From Saccopteryx bilineata (taxonomy: Eukaryota; Chordata; Mammalia; Chiroptera; Emballonuridae), in assembly GCF_036850765.1 (NCBI RefSeq), contig NC_089498.1:69914305-69978304 (forward strand): DNA of 64,000 nt. Reading direction: 5' to 3'. A program made the position numbers and the translations under genes. Under the pieces are notes generated by a model. It was not told the origin of the DNA. It did no database searches and worked only from the letters and a program-made list of their open reading frames with translations. Shown here one piece after another: positions 1-10,194 of the stretch; position 1 is the first letter of the stretch, and the number at the start of each line of letters is the position of its first letter.

Positions 1-450
1 TATGTATATTTATTAAATCAACGAGCTTTTACAACAGTTTTGACTGACACTTATTTCAAATTAACACCAACTGATGATGTGAAACACTACAGAAGTTGCG
101 ATGGGCCAATTAGGTGAGAATAACTGCGTTGTTTAGCGAGTTTTTAAAACGTCCGGGGTTCCCCGCGGCAGACGGTACACTCCGCGGTGAACCCAGGACA
201 AAGTTTACTTGACAACGCCAATCACCCAGTTGATATTTTGGTCTCGTCAAACAAAATTATACTTAATAATTATTTACCGCAATTATTTAAGAATCGCATT
301 TTTTGTTAAATTTGGCACCGATATCTAGCATTGCATTTAAATGGCCCGGGGCGAAAGAGTTAAAGTCGTGTCGAGTCCATTTTCAAATTGCCCCCCTTAA
401 CTATCGAATTGCCCCCCTGTGGGGCATGGGCCCCACGTTGGGAAACACTG
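1..450. mobile_element. hAT-type DNA transposon, terminal part (cut by window start)
   Basis: Read inward from 450 on the minus strand, the sequence starts CAGTGTTTCCCAACGTGGGG, a typical hAT terminal inverted repeat. An 8-bp candidate target duplication, GTCTACTC, follows at 451-458. The interior is AT-rich with a short GC-rich patch (150-200) and no coding frame. The other end and the matching 8-bp repeat lie outside the window, so size and autonomy are unknown. Confidence 0.6.
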
Positions 451-785
451 GTCTACTCAGCTCTGGGTCATAGAAACAGATGTCCAGGGCCTGGGGGGCT
501 AGAGGCCAGACGTGGATCATGCCTGTGAAGTCACTTGAATAAACATCTCTCTGTAAGATCTGTTTCAGGTAATAACACTAAATGCTTCCATTTGTCAATC
601 TGGCTCAAATTTCTCAGGCCAGAAAACAGAACGTTGTGGCCAAGGCAGGAGCCCAAAGTCCCTGTGGAGACTAGGACTGGTCCATGATAAAGTTTACACT
701 GTCCTTTGGTAGAATGAGAAACCTACAGAAAATGAGGGAAATAGACCTGCCTTCTTTTGAAAGAGACCATCCTGTCATCTGAGTT
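451..785. other. unassigned intergenic DNA
   Basis: Mixed-composition sequence with no repeat family, RNA gene or convincing coding frame recognised. Confidence 0.5.
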
Positions 786-965
786 TCAACCTGGGGAACA
801 CTGAGGTTGCCAGTTTGAAACCCTGGGCTTCCCGGGTCATGCTCCATACAGCAAGTAATCAATGAACAACTAAAGTGAAGCAACTATGAGTTGATACTTC
901 TCATTTCCCCCACCTCTCTCTCTCTCCTTTCTCTGTAAAATCAATGAATAAAATCTTAAAAAATA
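786..965 (+). repeat. SINE type B/VES-like, 5' truncated, old
   Basis: It begins in the head (CAACCTGGGGAACACTGAGG), keeps a decayed B box (GGTTGCCAGTTTGAAACCC) and the pyrimidine tract. It ends GAATAAAATCTTAAAAAA, i.e. AATAAA, then TCTT, then an A-tail. Confidence 0.75.
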
Positions 966-1725
966 ATTTTTTCCTACTCCCTTTGTATTAAAATGTCCTT
1001 TTTGAAAATATGAAGTTATGCTGATAGTTAAAAGGAAAAAGAACAAAAACCAGGCAGTCTGGCTCCAGAGCCCGTGTTCTTAGTCTTCCACGCTGAGAAG
1101 GGATGCTTTGGCCAGTGTCTTTTCACAGCAAACTGACATTATTTCTGCCTTAGATGGCCTTTGAAAATGTCTTTTCTCAGTCTTTCTTGGCCTTCATCCA
1201 GATACAATGCTTTACTTGTAATAGGATATTAACTATATAAACATTAAAATGAAATTCGTCTACATGTTTTTCCCACTACTAGATTATGTTATTTAAGAGC
1301 ATCTACAACCTCTCTATCCCTAAACTGTCCATAGTCGATCATTCTGTTTTTAAGCAGTTTTGCTTTGCCTATAACATATATCATAAAAATTATAAAGCTT
1401 ATAAAACAAGTCAACTATAAAGTTTTGTCATAATTTTTTAAAATAATATTCATGTGACAAACAATACATATGGCACACATAGATAACAGAAACATAACCC
1501 TGACATAAAACTAATGTCATTTAGAATATATATTTAAAACTCATCGGTGCTTCCTCCTCTCAGTTAGGTACCATATAATAGCATTCAAAGTCATTAGATA
1601 GCAACAGAGAATTAAACTTTGGGGTATGGAAGTTACCCTCTATTAACACTAGACAGAACACCATGAGAGTAAACTAAGTAAGTAAACAGTTGAGTTAAAA
1701 ACCAAAGTTCAAAAAAAAAAAAAAT
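966..1725. other. AT-rich intergenic DNA
   Basis: No recognisable gene or repeat. An A-run at 1711-1724 lies between two copies of AAAGTTCAA, probably simple-sequence expansion. Confidence 0.5.
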
Positions 1726-1739
1726 CAAAGTTCAACCAA

Positions 1740-2082
1740 GCCTGACCAGGCGGTGGCACAGTGGATAGAGCATTGAACTGGAATTTGGAGGACCCAGGTT
1801 TGAGACCCCAAGGTCGCCAGCTTGAGCGCGGGCTCATCTGGTTTGAACTAAGCTCTCCAGCTTGGACCCAAGGTCGCTGGCTCAAGCAAGGGGTTACTCG
1901 GTCTGCTGAAGTCCATGGTCAAGGCACATATGAGAAAGCAATCAATGAACAACTAAGGTGTTGCAACGAAAAACTGATGATTGATGCTTCTCATCTCTCT
2001 CCGTTCCTGTCTGTCCCTATCTATCCTTATCTCTGACTCTCTCTGTCTCTGTAAAAAATAAATAAATAAATAAACAAACAAA
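1740..2082 (+). repeat. SINE type A
   Basis: Head GCCTGACCAGGCGGTGGCAC, internal GGTCGCNNGCTNGAGC modules, body CAATCAATGAACAACTAAGG, then a (AAATA)n/(AAAC)n tail. The target duplication CAAAGTTCAACCA is at 1726-1738 and 2083-2095. Confidence 0.93.
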
Positions 2083-2095
2083 CAAAGTTCAACCA

Positions 2096-2385
2096 TACTT
2101 TAAGTGAAAATTATTGAAAAGTGGTAAACTTGGAGACTATCAATACAAATCTATCCCCAAGAAATAACCTAGTAGGAAGATGAAACTTATGTGTAAGTGA
2201 CTACAAATTGTGACAATAAATGCCAAAGCAGTGACCCCTTGCTTACACACTTCAGTATACATAAATTTCCTAGATTCCTGGGCCCTACTCCTGGTTAATT
2301 TTTTTACATATAGACAATGCCAGGAAGACAGAAATAACTTGCCTAGACTTTAAAGAAAGTATACCATAGTTCCCTTCCCATTATT
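2096..2385. other. intergenic DNA
   Basis: Nothing recognised. Confidence 0.45.
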
Positions 2386-2536
2386 ATTTTTTTATTGATT
2401 GATTGATTTTAAAGAGAAAGAAACATGGATTTGTTGTTTCACTTATTTATGCTTTCATTGGTTGATTCTTGTATGTGCCCTGCCAGGGGTGGCAACCTTG
2501 GCATATCAGGAGGATTCTTTAACCAACTAAGCAGTT
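2386..2536 (-). repeat. SINE type D (older VES-like)
   Basis: The minus strand reads as the VES body: GGTTGCCA, GGCACATA-like, CAACAAATCAATGTTTC-like. The tail is a T-rich run at 2386-2410 on the plus strand. Confidence 0.7.
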
Positions 2537-2579
2537 CCCTTCCCATTTCAACCCTATTCCCTTCAAAGCTATGTAAGAA

Positions 2580-2913
2580 GACTGACCCAGTGGTGGCCAA
2601 TGGATAGAGCATTGACCTGGGACACTGAGGATCCAGGTTCAAAACCCAGAGGTTTTTGGCTTATGCATGGGGCTTGAATGTGGGGCCGCCGGCTTAAGTG
2701 TAGGATCATAGACATGACCCCATGGTACATATTTCCCCATGGTCGCTGGCTTAAGCCCAAAGGTTGCTGATTTGAGCAAGGGGTCACTGGCTTGGAGGGA
2801 GCCCCCCAGTAAAGGCACATATAAGAAGCAACCAATAAACAGCTAAAGCGACACAGCTACCAGTTGATGTTTCTCATCTCTCTCCTGTCTCTTTCACTAA
2901 AAAAAAAAAAAAG
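2580..2913 (+). repeat. SINE type A, long-module variant
   Basis: Head CTGACCCAGTGGTGGCCAATGG followed by several GGTCGCTGGCTTAAGC-like modules, body AAGCAACCAATAAACAGCTA, and an A-tail at 2898-2913. A young L1 tail abuts directly. Confidence 0.85.
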
Positions 2914-3598
2914 GGTAGGGGGATGAGAATGCAGACTGGTGCAGCCTCTGTGGAAAACAGTATGGAGATTCCTCAAAAAATTGAAAATCAAACTGCCTTT
3001 TGACCCAGCTATCCTACTTTTAGGAATATACCCCAAGAACACTATAGCACTGTTTCAAAAGGAGAAATGCACCCCCATGTTTATGGCAGCATTGTTCACA
3101 ATAGCGAAGATCTGGAAACAGCCCAAGTGTCTGTCAGAGGACGAGTGGATTAAAAAGCTTTGGTACATATATACTATGGAATACTACTCAGCCATAAGAA
3201 ATGATGACATCGGATCATTTACAACAACATGGATGGACCTTGATAACATTATACGGAGTGAAATAAGTAAATCAGAAAAACTAAGAACTATATGAACCCA
3301 TACATAGATGGGATATAAAAATAAGACTCAGAGACATGGACAAGAATGTGATGGTAACAGGGGGTGGGATGGAGGAGTGGGGAGGGGGCGAGAAAGGAGA
3401 GGGAGGGAGCAGGGGGAGGGGAGGGGCACAAAGAAAACCAGATAGAAGGTGACGGAAGACAATTTGACTTTGGGTGAGAGGTATGCAGCATAATCAAATG
3501 TCAAAATAATCTGGAGATGTTTTCTTGGATAATATGTAGCCTGATTTATCAATGTCACTGCATTTAAATTAATAAAAATAAGATTAAAAAAATAAAAA
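2914..3598 (+). mobile_element. LINE-1 3' end (5' truncated)
   Basis: The ORF2 C-terminus is open at 2939-3295, with the motif [13 protein letters not shown]. It is followed by a 3'UTR containing a G-rich polypurine tract (3360-3427), then AATAAAAATAAGATTAAAAAA. Most of ORF2 is missing, as usual for 5'-truncated insertions. No functional protein is expected. Confidence 0.92.
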
Positions 3599-3734
3599 AG
3601 GATGGCAGAAGCCAGAAATACTTAAGTCTAGACACTTGAAAAACAAGTAAGAAAACACTTTCCAGATTCAGATTTTATAAAGAATTCACAATGGAACATT
3701 ATATAATGAACAGTACCAACAAAAGGACTGAAAA

Positions 3735-4060
3735 AAATAAATGATAGGAGCTAGCTAGGTAGCAAGAGAGGTGATAGCCAGAATTCTAGAGAAACTGTAT
3801 TCAATAGAAATATGTAAATCACATATGCAATTTGAAAGCTTCTAGAAAGCATCAAATGAACAAACACCTCACAAACAACAGTATAGTGGCTACCAGAAGG
3901 AAAGGGGGTGGAGAGAGGTTGAAGAGGTAAAGGGGTCAAATATATGGTGACGAAAGAAGACTTAACTTTGGGTAGTGAGCACACAATCTTAATTCATAGG
4001 AAGAGGTAGAGAGTCTTGTACACTAAAAACTAAAACTATTGCTCAACAAAATGAGTAAGT
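3735..4060 (+). mobile_element. old LINE-1 3'UTR fragment
   Basis: Diagnostic old-L1 3'UTR phrases are present: AGTGGCTACCAGAAGGAAAG, GACTTAACTTTGGGTAGTGAGCACACAAT. Diverged and without a clear tail. Confidence 0.65.
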
Positions 4061-4119
4061 ACATGAAACACCATCCCATAGGCAAGTATTGGAAGATTAA
4101 TTGTTGGTAAAGGTGGTAA

Positions 4120-5190
4120 CATGCCCTGAAGCCATATAAAGTCTCAGCGCAACCCCATCCAAATTCCAAAGGAAAAGCCCACTCTCCAAATTCTTATGGA
4201 AATACCGGGAAAGGACTCAGCTTCCCAATCTGAAAACTTATTACAAAGCTACTGTAATCAAAACAAACTCCTAGCAAAAAGATAGAAATCAAAACCAATG
4301 GAACAGAATTGAAATCTAGATATAAACCAAACACCTTTGAGCAATTTATTTTCTTTTTTCTTTTTTTTTTTTGTATTTTTCTGAAGCTGGAAACGGGGAG
4401 GGAAAGTCAGACAGACTCCCGCATGCGCCCGACCAGGATCCACCTGGCACGCCCACCAGGGGCGATGCTCTGCCCACCAGGGGGCGATGCTCTGCCCCTC
4501 TGGGGGGTCGCTCTGCCGCAACCAGAGCCACTCTAGCGCCTGGGGCAGAGGCCAAGGAGCCATCCCCAGCGCCCAGGCCGTCTTTGCTCCAATGGAGCCT
4601 TGGCTGCGGGAGGGGAAGAGAGAGACAGAGAGGAAGGAGGGGGGGATGGAGAAGCAAATGGGCGCTTCTCCTATGTGCCCTGGCCGGGAATCGAACCCGG
4701 GTCCCCCGCATGCCAGGCCGACGCTCTACCGCTGAGCCAACCGGCCAGGGCGAGCAATTTATTTTCAACAAGGGTACCAAGACCATCTCATCCATAAGAT
4801 GAGTCTCTCAACAAATGGTGCTAGACAACTGGATAATAACTCAGAAATGGATGAAGTTGGACCCTTGCTTCACTCCAAATGCAAAGTATAACTCATCTGA
4901 AAAACTTAAATATGAGAGCTAAACCTATAAAATTCTTGGAAGAAAATATGAGGTCAATCTTCACAAATTTAGGCTTGGCAATAATTTTTAGATCTGACAC
5001 AAAAGAAACAATATCCAGGTCAGAGTTACATGGAGATAAATGATGACTTTGGGTGATGAACACACAATACGGTATACAGATAATGTGTTAGAGAATTGTA
5101 CATTTGCAACTTTAGAATGGTACACTTGAAACCTATATAATTTTATTAACCAGTGTCATCCCAATAAATTCAATAAAAATCTAAATATAA
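4120..5190 (+). mobile_element. old LINE-1 ORF2 C-terminal region and 3'UTR, split by a SINE
   Basis: 4120-4353 and 4767-4985 align in sense with the L1 ORF2 region around AATGGAACAGAATTGAAA and AATGGTGCTAGACAACTGG. 5010-5190 is old 3'UTR (CACTTGAAACCTATATAATT). Stops are frequent. The SINE at 4354-4751 interrupts it. Confidence 0.75.
4354..4751 (-). repeat. SINE type C, near-complete
   Basis: The minus strand starts GCCCTGGCCGGTTGGCTCAG and ends CTTCAGAAAAATAC plus an A-tail. The 15-bp duplication GAGCAATTTATTTTC is at 4339-4353 and 4752-4766. It belongs to the subfamily with CCCCAGAGGGGCAGAGC-type central sequence. Confidence 0.96.
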
Positions 5191-5249
5191 AATAAAAATA
5201 ATAAATTATAAAAATTTTAAACTACTAAAATAAAAATAAGCCTGGCTGA

Positions 5250-6525
5250 CAGCCCTTCTCCAGCCACCTATGACCTAACCTTGCCCAGAATGCTGGGGTT
5301 TGCCACTGAAGGCTGAAGGTGCCCAGGGCCGTCGGCCCCATCTACGACACTGTGGACGAGCCTAGGGTATTTCTTCCAAGAAGCAGGTAAACTGATCTCA
5401 TTTGCACAAGGGCCACTTAACTATGTTTTGCCTGAATAGTCAGGTTTTTTATTCTTTCTCAAAGATCTCTGTTGTGGGTGTTGATAGTCCTATTTTCTGC
5501 TGCTTTGCTTAGTATATAGTGTTTCCTTTATTCCTCCTACCTCAATGCCCCACTCATATTTCAGACTGGGACCTACTCCTAATTTAGAGCTCTCCTTCCC
5601 CCTTTTGCCAACTTGTATTATGAATTTACCTTCGCCACCCAGCTTAGTGTATCCCAAGGTTCTCTTGACCATGCCACAGTCGCAGAGCTCCAGGGAAAAG
5701 CAACCTGGTCTCAACTCTCCAGGCAGAGGAGAACAGAAGCCCCATATCCACGTATGCTGCAAATGGCTTATCCAGTCTACCTGAATCATTACCAGCTAGA
5801 AGCAGCTGTCATTGGGACTTGGACATGAGCTGCAAAGTATAAAATGGTGACAACAAATCCAGTGCCATGCAGACTTTTCCTGTGTGGACTTTTCCTGGAC
5901 TCCTGCTCTCTGTGACAGCTCCTAACAGACTGAACTGTGGTTGGGTTGCATTTCTCAGGGATTTGACATGGTGATGGGGCCAACTTGGACTTGGTGAACA
6001 TGTTAAGGACACTACTCTTTTATGGATTCTTGCTGTATTGGCCAAGAGTTTGCTTAAAGGCTTTTAATCACTGTAAAAAAAAATAGAAGACTGTATAAAG
6101 AAGATGGGGCACATATACACCATGGTATACTATTCAGCTAGAAGAAATGATGACATCAGATCACTTACAGCAGAATGGTGGAATCTTGATAACATTATGC
6201 GGAGTGAAATAAGCGAATCAGAAAAAAACAAGAACTGCAGGATTCCATACATCGGTGGGACATAACAGCGAGACTAAGAGACATGGACAGGAGTGTGGTG
6301 GTTACAGGGGTTGGGGGGAGGGAAGGAGGGAGAGGGGGTAGGGGAGGGGAAGGGGTACAAAAAAAAACTGGATAGAGGGTGACGGAGGATGATCTCTCTT
6401 TTGGTGATGGGTATGCAGCAGAACTGAATGACAAGATAACCTGGAAATGTTTTCTTTGAATATATGTACCCTGATTTATTGATGTCACCCCATTAAAATA
6501 AAAATTTATTTATAAAAAAAATAAT
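5250..6525 (+). mobile_element. chimeric ERV-LINE-1 retrocopy, copy 1
   Basis: 5250-~6070 is a decayed class I (gammaretrovirus-like) ERV-derived segment. Its first ~250 bp resemble the retroviral protease region, broken by stops and frameshifts; the rest is unassigned. The segment ends CTGTAAAAAAAAA. From ~6076 the sequence is LINE-1 ORF2 tail and 3'UTR, ending in an A-rich tail. The whole unit is flanked by a 15-bp duplication with one mismatch, AATAAGCCTGGCTGA (5235-5249) and AATAAGCCTTGCTGA (6526-6540). It was therefore inserted as one piece by target-primed reverse transcription. No functional protein remains. A longer relative is at 12340-13805. Confidence 0.8.
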
Positions 6526-6607
6526 AATAAGCCTTGCTGAAATATATATATAAGTATGTGAGACTGGCGGGCAAGGAGGTCATATAAAGTAACATTCAAC
6601 TCTAATG

Positions 6608-6802
6608 CAGGAATCAGCAAACTTTTTCTTAGAAGTCCAGATAACAAATATTTTAAGCTTTAAGGCTATATACTCTTTTATGTACTTTTGCAGTGAAAAG
6701 GCAGCCAAGTATAACCAAAGGCAATATGTAAACAAATAGAAATAGCTGTGTCCAATAAAATTGATTGTAATCACAAGCATCCAGCCCACCAGCTAAACCC
6801 TG
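6608..6802 (+). mobile_element. hAT-Charlie-type MITE
   Basis: It starts CAGGAATCAGCAAACTTTTT and ends AGCTAAACCCTG, decayed complementary ends of the placental CAGGGGTCGGCAAAC type. The 8-bp duplication CTCTAATG (6600-6607)/CTCTAATT (6803-6810) has one mismatch. Ancient and non-coding. Confidence 0.8.
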
Positions 6803-6810
6803 CTCTAATT

Positions 6811-7373
6811 AGTAAGTATATATTTTGTTACTGGCACTTGTTAGATATTGTGAAATTACTTAATATATATTGTAAGGCAGATCATATGAGTAAATTATTG
6901 TGAATGAGATCCAGATTTCTCACTGTCTGAAAGGAAGCACCAGTATGGAATATTTATATCCATGTGTAAACACACACACACACTCACGCTCTCTCTGTCA
7001 GATATATTTAGCCTAGAAGAAATGACACCCCAGTAGCAATAAGTATACCTAGTGCCCAGATCACAGCTAGGGCTAGAAAAGTATAAGATGAGCCTAAAAC
7101 ACCTTCCTATACCAGAAAGTAAGAAAATGCTCAAAAATGACAGGGCATATTAGAAGGACAGAGGAGCCAACTTGAAGATGCCTTCACTAGTCAAAACTGG
7201 GATAATTTGAGCATCATAATAAGTAACCCAGAGGACAAAAGAATCTGTGAGTACATGCTGACATAAATAAATAAGAATAAATGAAAGGGGAAGGAGAAAA
7301 CTCTTCCTCTCCGCAGAATGCCAACAAAAGGAGAAGAAATTATGAAATTAAAAAAAAAAAAAAGATCATTTGG
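6811..7373. other. intergenic DNA with CA/CT microsatellite
   Basis: Contains (CA)n followed by CTCTCT near 6968-7000, otherwise unrecognised. It ends in an A-run before the next SINE. Confidence 0.5.
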
Positions 7374-7697
7374 GCCCTGGCAGGCTAGCTCAAAGGATAG
7401 AGCATAGGCTCAGTGTGCAGAAGTTCCAGGTTCAATCTCCAGTCAGGGTACACAGGAGAAGCAATCATCTTCTTCTCTTCCCCTTCTTCTCCCCCTTCTC
7501 TCTTTCTTCCCGTCTTGCAACCAATCACTCAACTGGTTCGAGCATTGGCCCTGGGCACTGAGGATAGCTCAGTTGGTCCAAGCATCAGCCCCAGACTGGA
7601 GCTGCCAGGTGGGTCCCAGTCCAGGTGCATGTGGGAGTCTGTCTCAGTAGCTTCCCTTCTCTCACTTAAAACAAACAAACAAACAGGAAAAAAAACA
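7374..7697 (+). repeat. SINE type C, diverged
   Basis: Head GGGCCCTGGCAGGCTAGCTC, an extra head-like phrase GATAGCTCAGTTGGTCCAAG near 7564, then GCATGTGGGAGTCTGTCTCA and an (AAAC)n tail. Confidence 0.8.
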
Positions 7698-7928
7698 TTT
7701 GACAATCACTATGTTATAGTTGTTACGTGTGTCAATAGATGCTAAGAGGAAAGAGATACTTATGTAGTTTCAAAGAATCTCCCCATAAGTTATTAATTAC
7801 ACAGGAAAAGAGTAACTTTACAGTGGAGAAATCTAGAGGACAACACTGTAACCAAGTTATCCAAGTTAAATAAATTATCACCAATTATGAGACAAACAGG
7901 TATTGTACACCACTTGATGTCTGAGATG
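7698..7928. other. intergenic DNA
   Basis: Nothing recognised. Confidence 0.4.
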
Positions 7929-7943
7929 CAGTAAGAACATATA

Positions 7944-8290
7944 ACCCTGACCAGGTGGTGGCGCAGTGGATAGAGCGTTGGAATAGGATGCAGAGGACCC
8001 AGGTTGAAACCTGAGGTCGATGGCTTGAGCGCTGGCTCATACAAGTTGAGAACGGGGCCTCTGGCTTGAATAAGGGGTCACTCACTCTGTTGAAACCCCT
8101 CACTCCAGTCAAGGCACATATGCGAAAGCAATCAATGAACAATTAAGGAGCCACAACAAAGAATTGATGCTTCTCATCTCTCTCCCTTTCTGTCTGTATG
8201 TCTGTCCCTATCTGTCCCTCTCTCTGACTCTATTTCTGTCAAAAAAATAAATAAAAAAGTAAAATAAAAAAATTAACAACTAAGGAGCCA
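7944..8290 (+). repeat. SINE type A
   Basis: Head CCCTGACCAGGTGGTGGCGC, body CAATCAATGAACAATTAAGG, tail of A-rich repeats. After the tail there is a second short copy of a body phrase (AACAACTAAGGAGCCACA, 8274-8292). The duplication CAGTAAGAACATAT is at 7929-7942 and 8291-8304. Confidence 0.9.
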
Positions 8291-8311
8291 CAGTAAGAAC
8301 ATATCACTTTT

Positions 8312-8325
8312 TTTTTTTTTTTTTT
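8312..8325 (-). repeat. poly(A)-only retro-insertion (T14 on plus strand)
   Basis: A run of 14 T lies between two perfect 16-bp direct repeats, AGAACATATCACTTTT (8296-8311 and 8326-8341). There is no element body. It looks like an insertion truncated to its tail. Confidence 0.6.
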
Positions 8326-8352
8326 AGAACATATCACTTTTGTTGTATTCTT

Positions 8353-8686
8353 TTTGTGTGTGTTTGTGTGGTAGAGACAGAAAGAGTCAGAGAGAGGGAC
8401 AGATAGGAACAGGCAGACAGAAAGGGAGAGAAATGAGAAACATCAATTCTTTGTTGCAGCTCCTCAGTTGCTCATTGATTGATTTCTCATATGTGCCTTG
8501 ACCGGGGGGCTACAGCAGACCGAGTGACCCCTTGCACAAGCCAGCAACCTTGGGTCCAAGCTGGTGAGCTTTATGCTCAAACCAGATGAGCCCATGCTCA
8601 AACTGGCAACCTCGGGGTCTCGAACCTGGGTCCTCCGTGTCCCAGTTCGACACTCTATCCACTGCACCACTGCCTGGTCAGGCTTA
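8353..8686 (-). repeat. SINE type A
   Basis: Minus strand head CCTGACCAGGCAGTGGTGCA, body CAATCAATGAGCAACTGAGG. The duplication TTGTATTCTT is at 8343-8352 and 8687-8696. Confidence 0.92.
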
Positions 8687-8696
8687 TTGTATTCTT

Positions 8697-9691
8697 GATG
8701 AAACAACTAATCATGAAGGGGAACCCCAACTGAGGAATATCAATATTCTACACCCTTGAGAAAAGAAAAGTCATAAAAGACAATAACAATGGAACTGCTT
8801 CTGATTAAAGGAAACTAAAGAGACATGACATGTGCAATGCATAATCCTGGAGTAAATCCTGGACCAGGAGGAAAATCTTTTTCTTTTCCTATAAAAGAAC
8901 ATTAGTAAGACAATTGAATTAGCTGTGTATATTAGGAAATAGTAGTTATCAATATTAATTTTTCTGATCTAAAACAATTATACTATGGTTATGATAAGAG
9001 AGCAAACTTGTTTTTAGGAAACACACATTGGAGTTTTTAGGGGAAACATTCTCAGCTAGTTCAGAAAAGATATGTATGTAATATTAGAGGGGGAAAGGAA
9101 GGCATAGTGATAAAGCAAACAATAAAATGTTAAAGGAGAAGTTGGGTTGATTGTTTTGTACTATTTAAAGCTTTTTTATTCTGAAATAATTTTATACAGA
9201 GAAAAGTTAAATAGAATTTTAAAACAGCTAACTGCTCTGTATTTTCTTGGACAATATTAAGTGATTTCTGGATGTTTTCACGCTTTTCCTCCGAAGCACA
9301 GAATCTCTTTTCCCAAAGATCGATTAACTGGCCAAGTTCCAGTAAGAAAGGTGTGGGGAGGGGAAGAGTTTGAAATTATGACACTTGAGCTTTTTTCTTC
9401 ACTTAAATGAAATATTTTCCCAGAAGTTAAAATAAAACAAATTTCTTATAAGAAATCTTTAACTCCACCTCTCTCCCATAGGGGTTAAGCAGTGGAGGTT
9501 GATATTAAAAGGATAACATTTCTTGGATATGTTCTTATTTTTGGTGACATGGATATGAATTCCTTCTCCTTCACTGCCCCCAAAAGAATCCTTTACTATC
9601 CACTAAATTATAAAAATAGTTTTACTGACCAAACAATTCTGTCATGTAGTAATAGCTTCACTATAAAACATTCATTAGTAAGACCTTAAGA
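8697..9691. other. AT-rich intergenic DNA
   Basis: About 1 kb with no recognisable gene or repeat. The 65-codon frame at 9492-9689 has no recognisable features and is probably chance. Confidence 0.45.
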
Positions 9692-10176
9692 GCACCCCCA
9701 TGTTTATGGCAGCATTGTTCACAATAGCGAATATCTGAAAACATCCAAGTGTCCATCAGTGGACGAGTGGATTAAAAAGCTTTGGTACATATATACTATG
9801 GAATACTACTCAGCCATAAGAAATGATGACATCGGATCATTTACAACATGAATGGACCTTGATAACATTATACTGAGCGAAATAAGTAAATCAGAAAAAA
9901 CTAAGAACTATATGATTCCATACATAGGTGGGACATAAAAATGAGACTCAGAGATATGGACAAGAGTGTGGGGGTTACAGCGTAGGGAGAGGAGAGAGAG
10001 GGGGTTAGGGGAGGGGAGGGGTACAAAGAAAACCAGTTAGAAGGTGACGGAAGACAATTGAACTTTTGGTGATGGAAATGCAGCATAATCAAATGTCAAA
10101 ATAACCTAGAGATATTTTCTCTGAACATATGTACCCGATTTATCAATATCACCCCATCAAAATTAATCCAAAAAAA
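9692..10176 (+). mobile_element. LINE-1 3' end (5' truncated)
   Basis: ORF2 tail from CACCCCCATGTTTATGGCAG, then a 3'UTR with the GA/G-rich tract (9978-10022) and CACCCCATCAAAATTAATCC plus a short A-tail. Confidence 0.9.
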
Positions 10177-10194
10177 AGTATTTGTCTCATGGCT

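Noticed and set aside
3288..3558. Pro/Ser-rich minus-strand frames
   Set aside because: Antisense of the L1 3'UTR polypurine tract; the same frame type recurs at 6195, 9901 and 47194.
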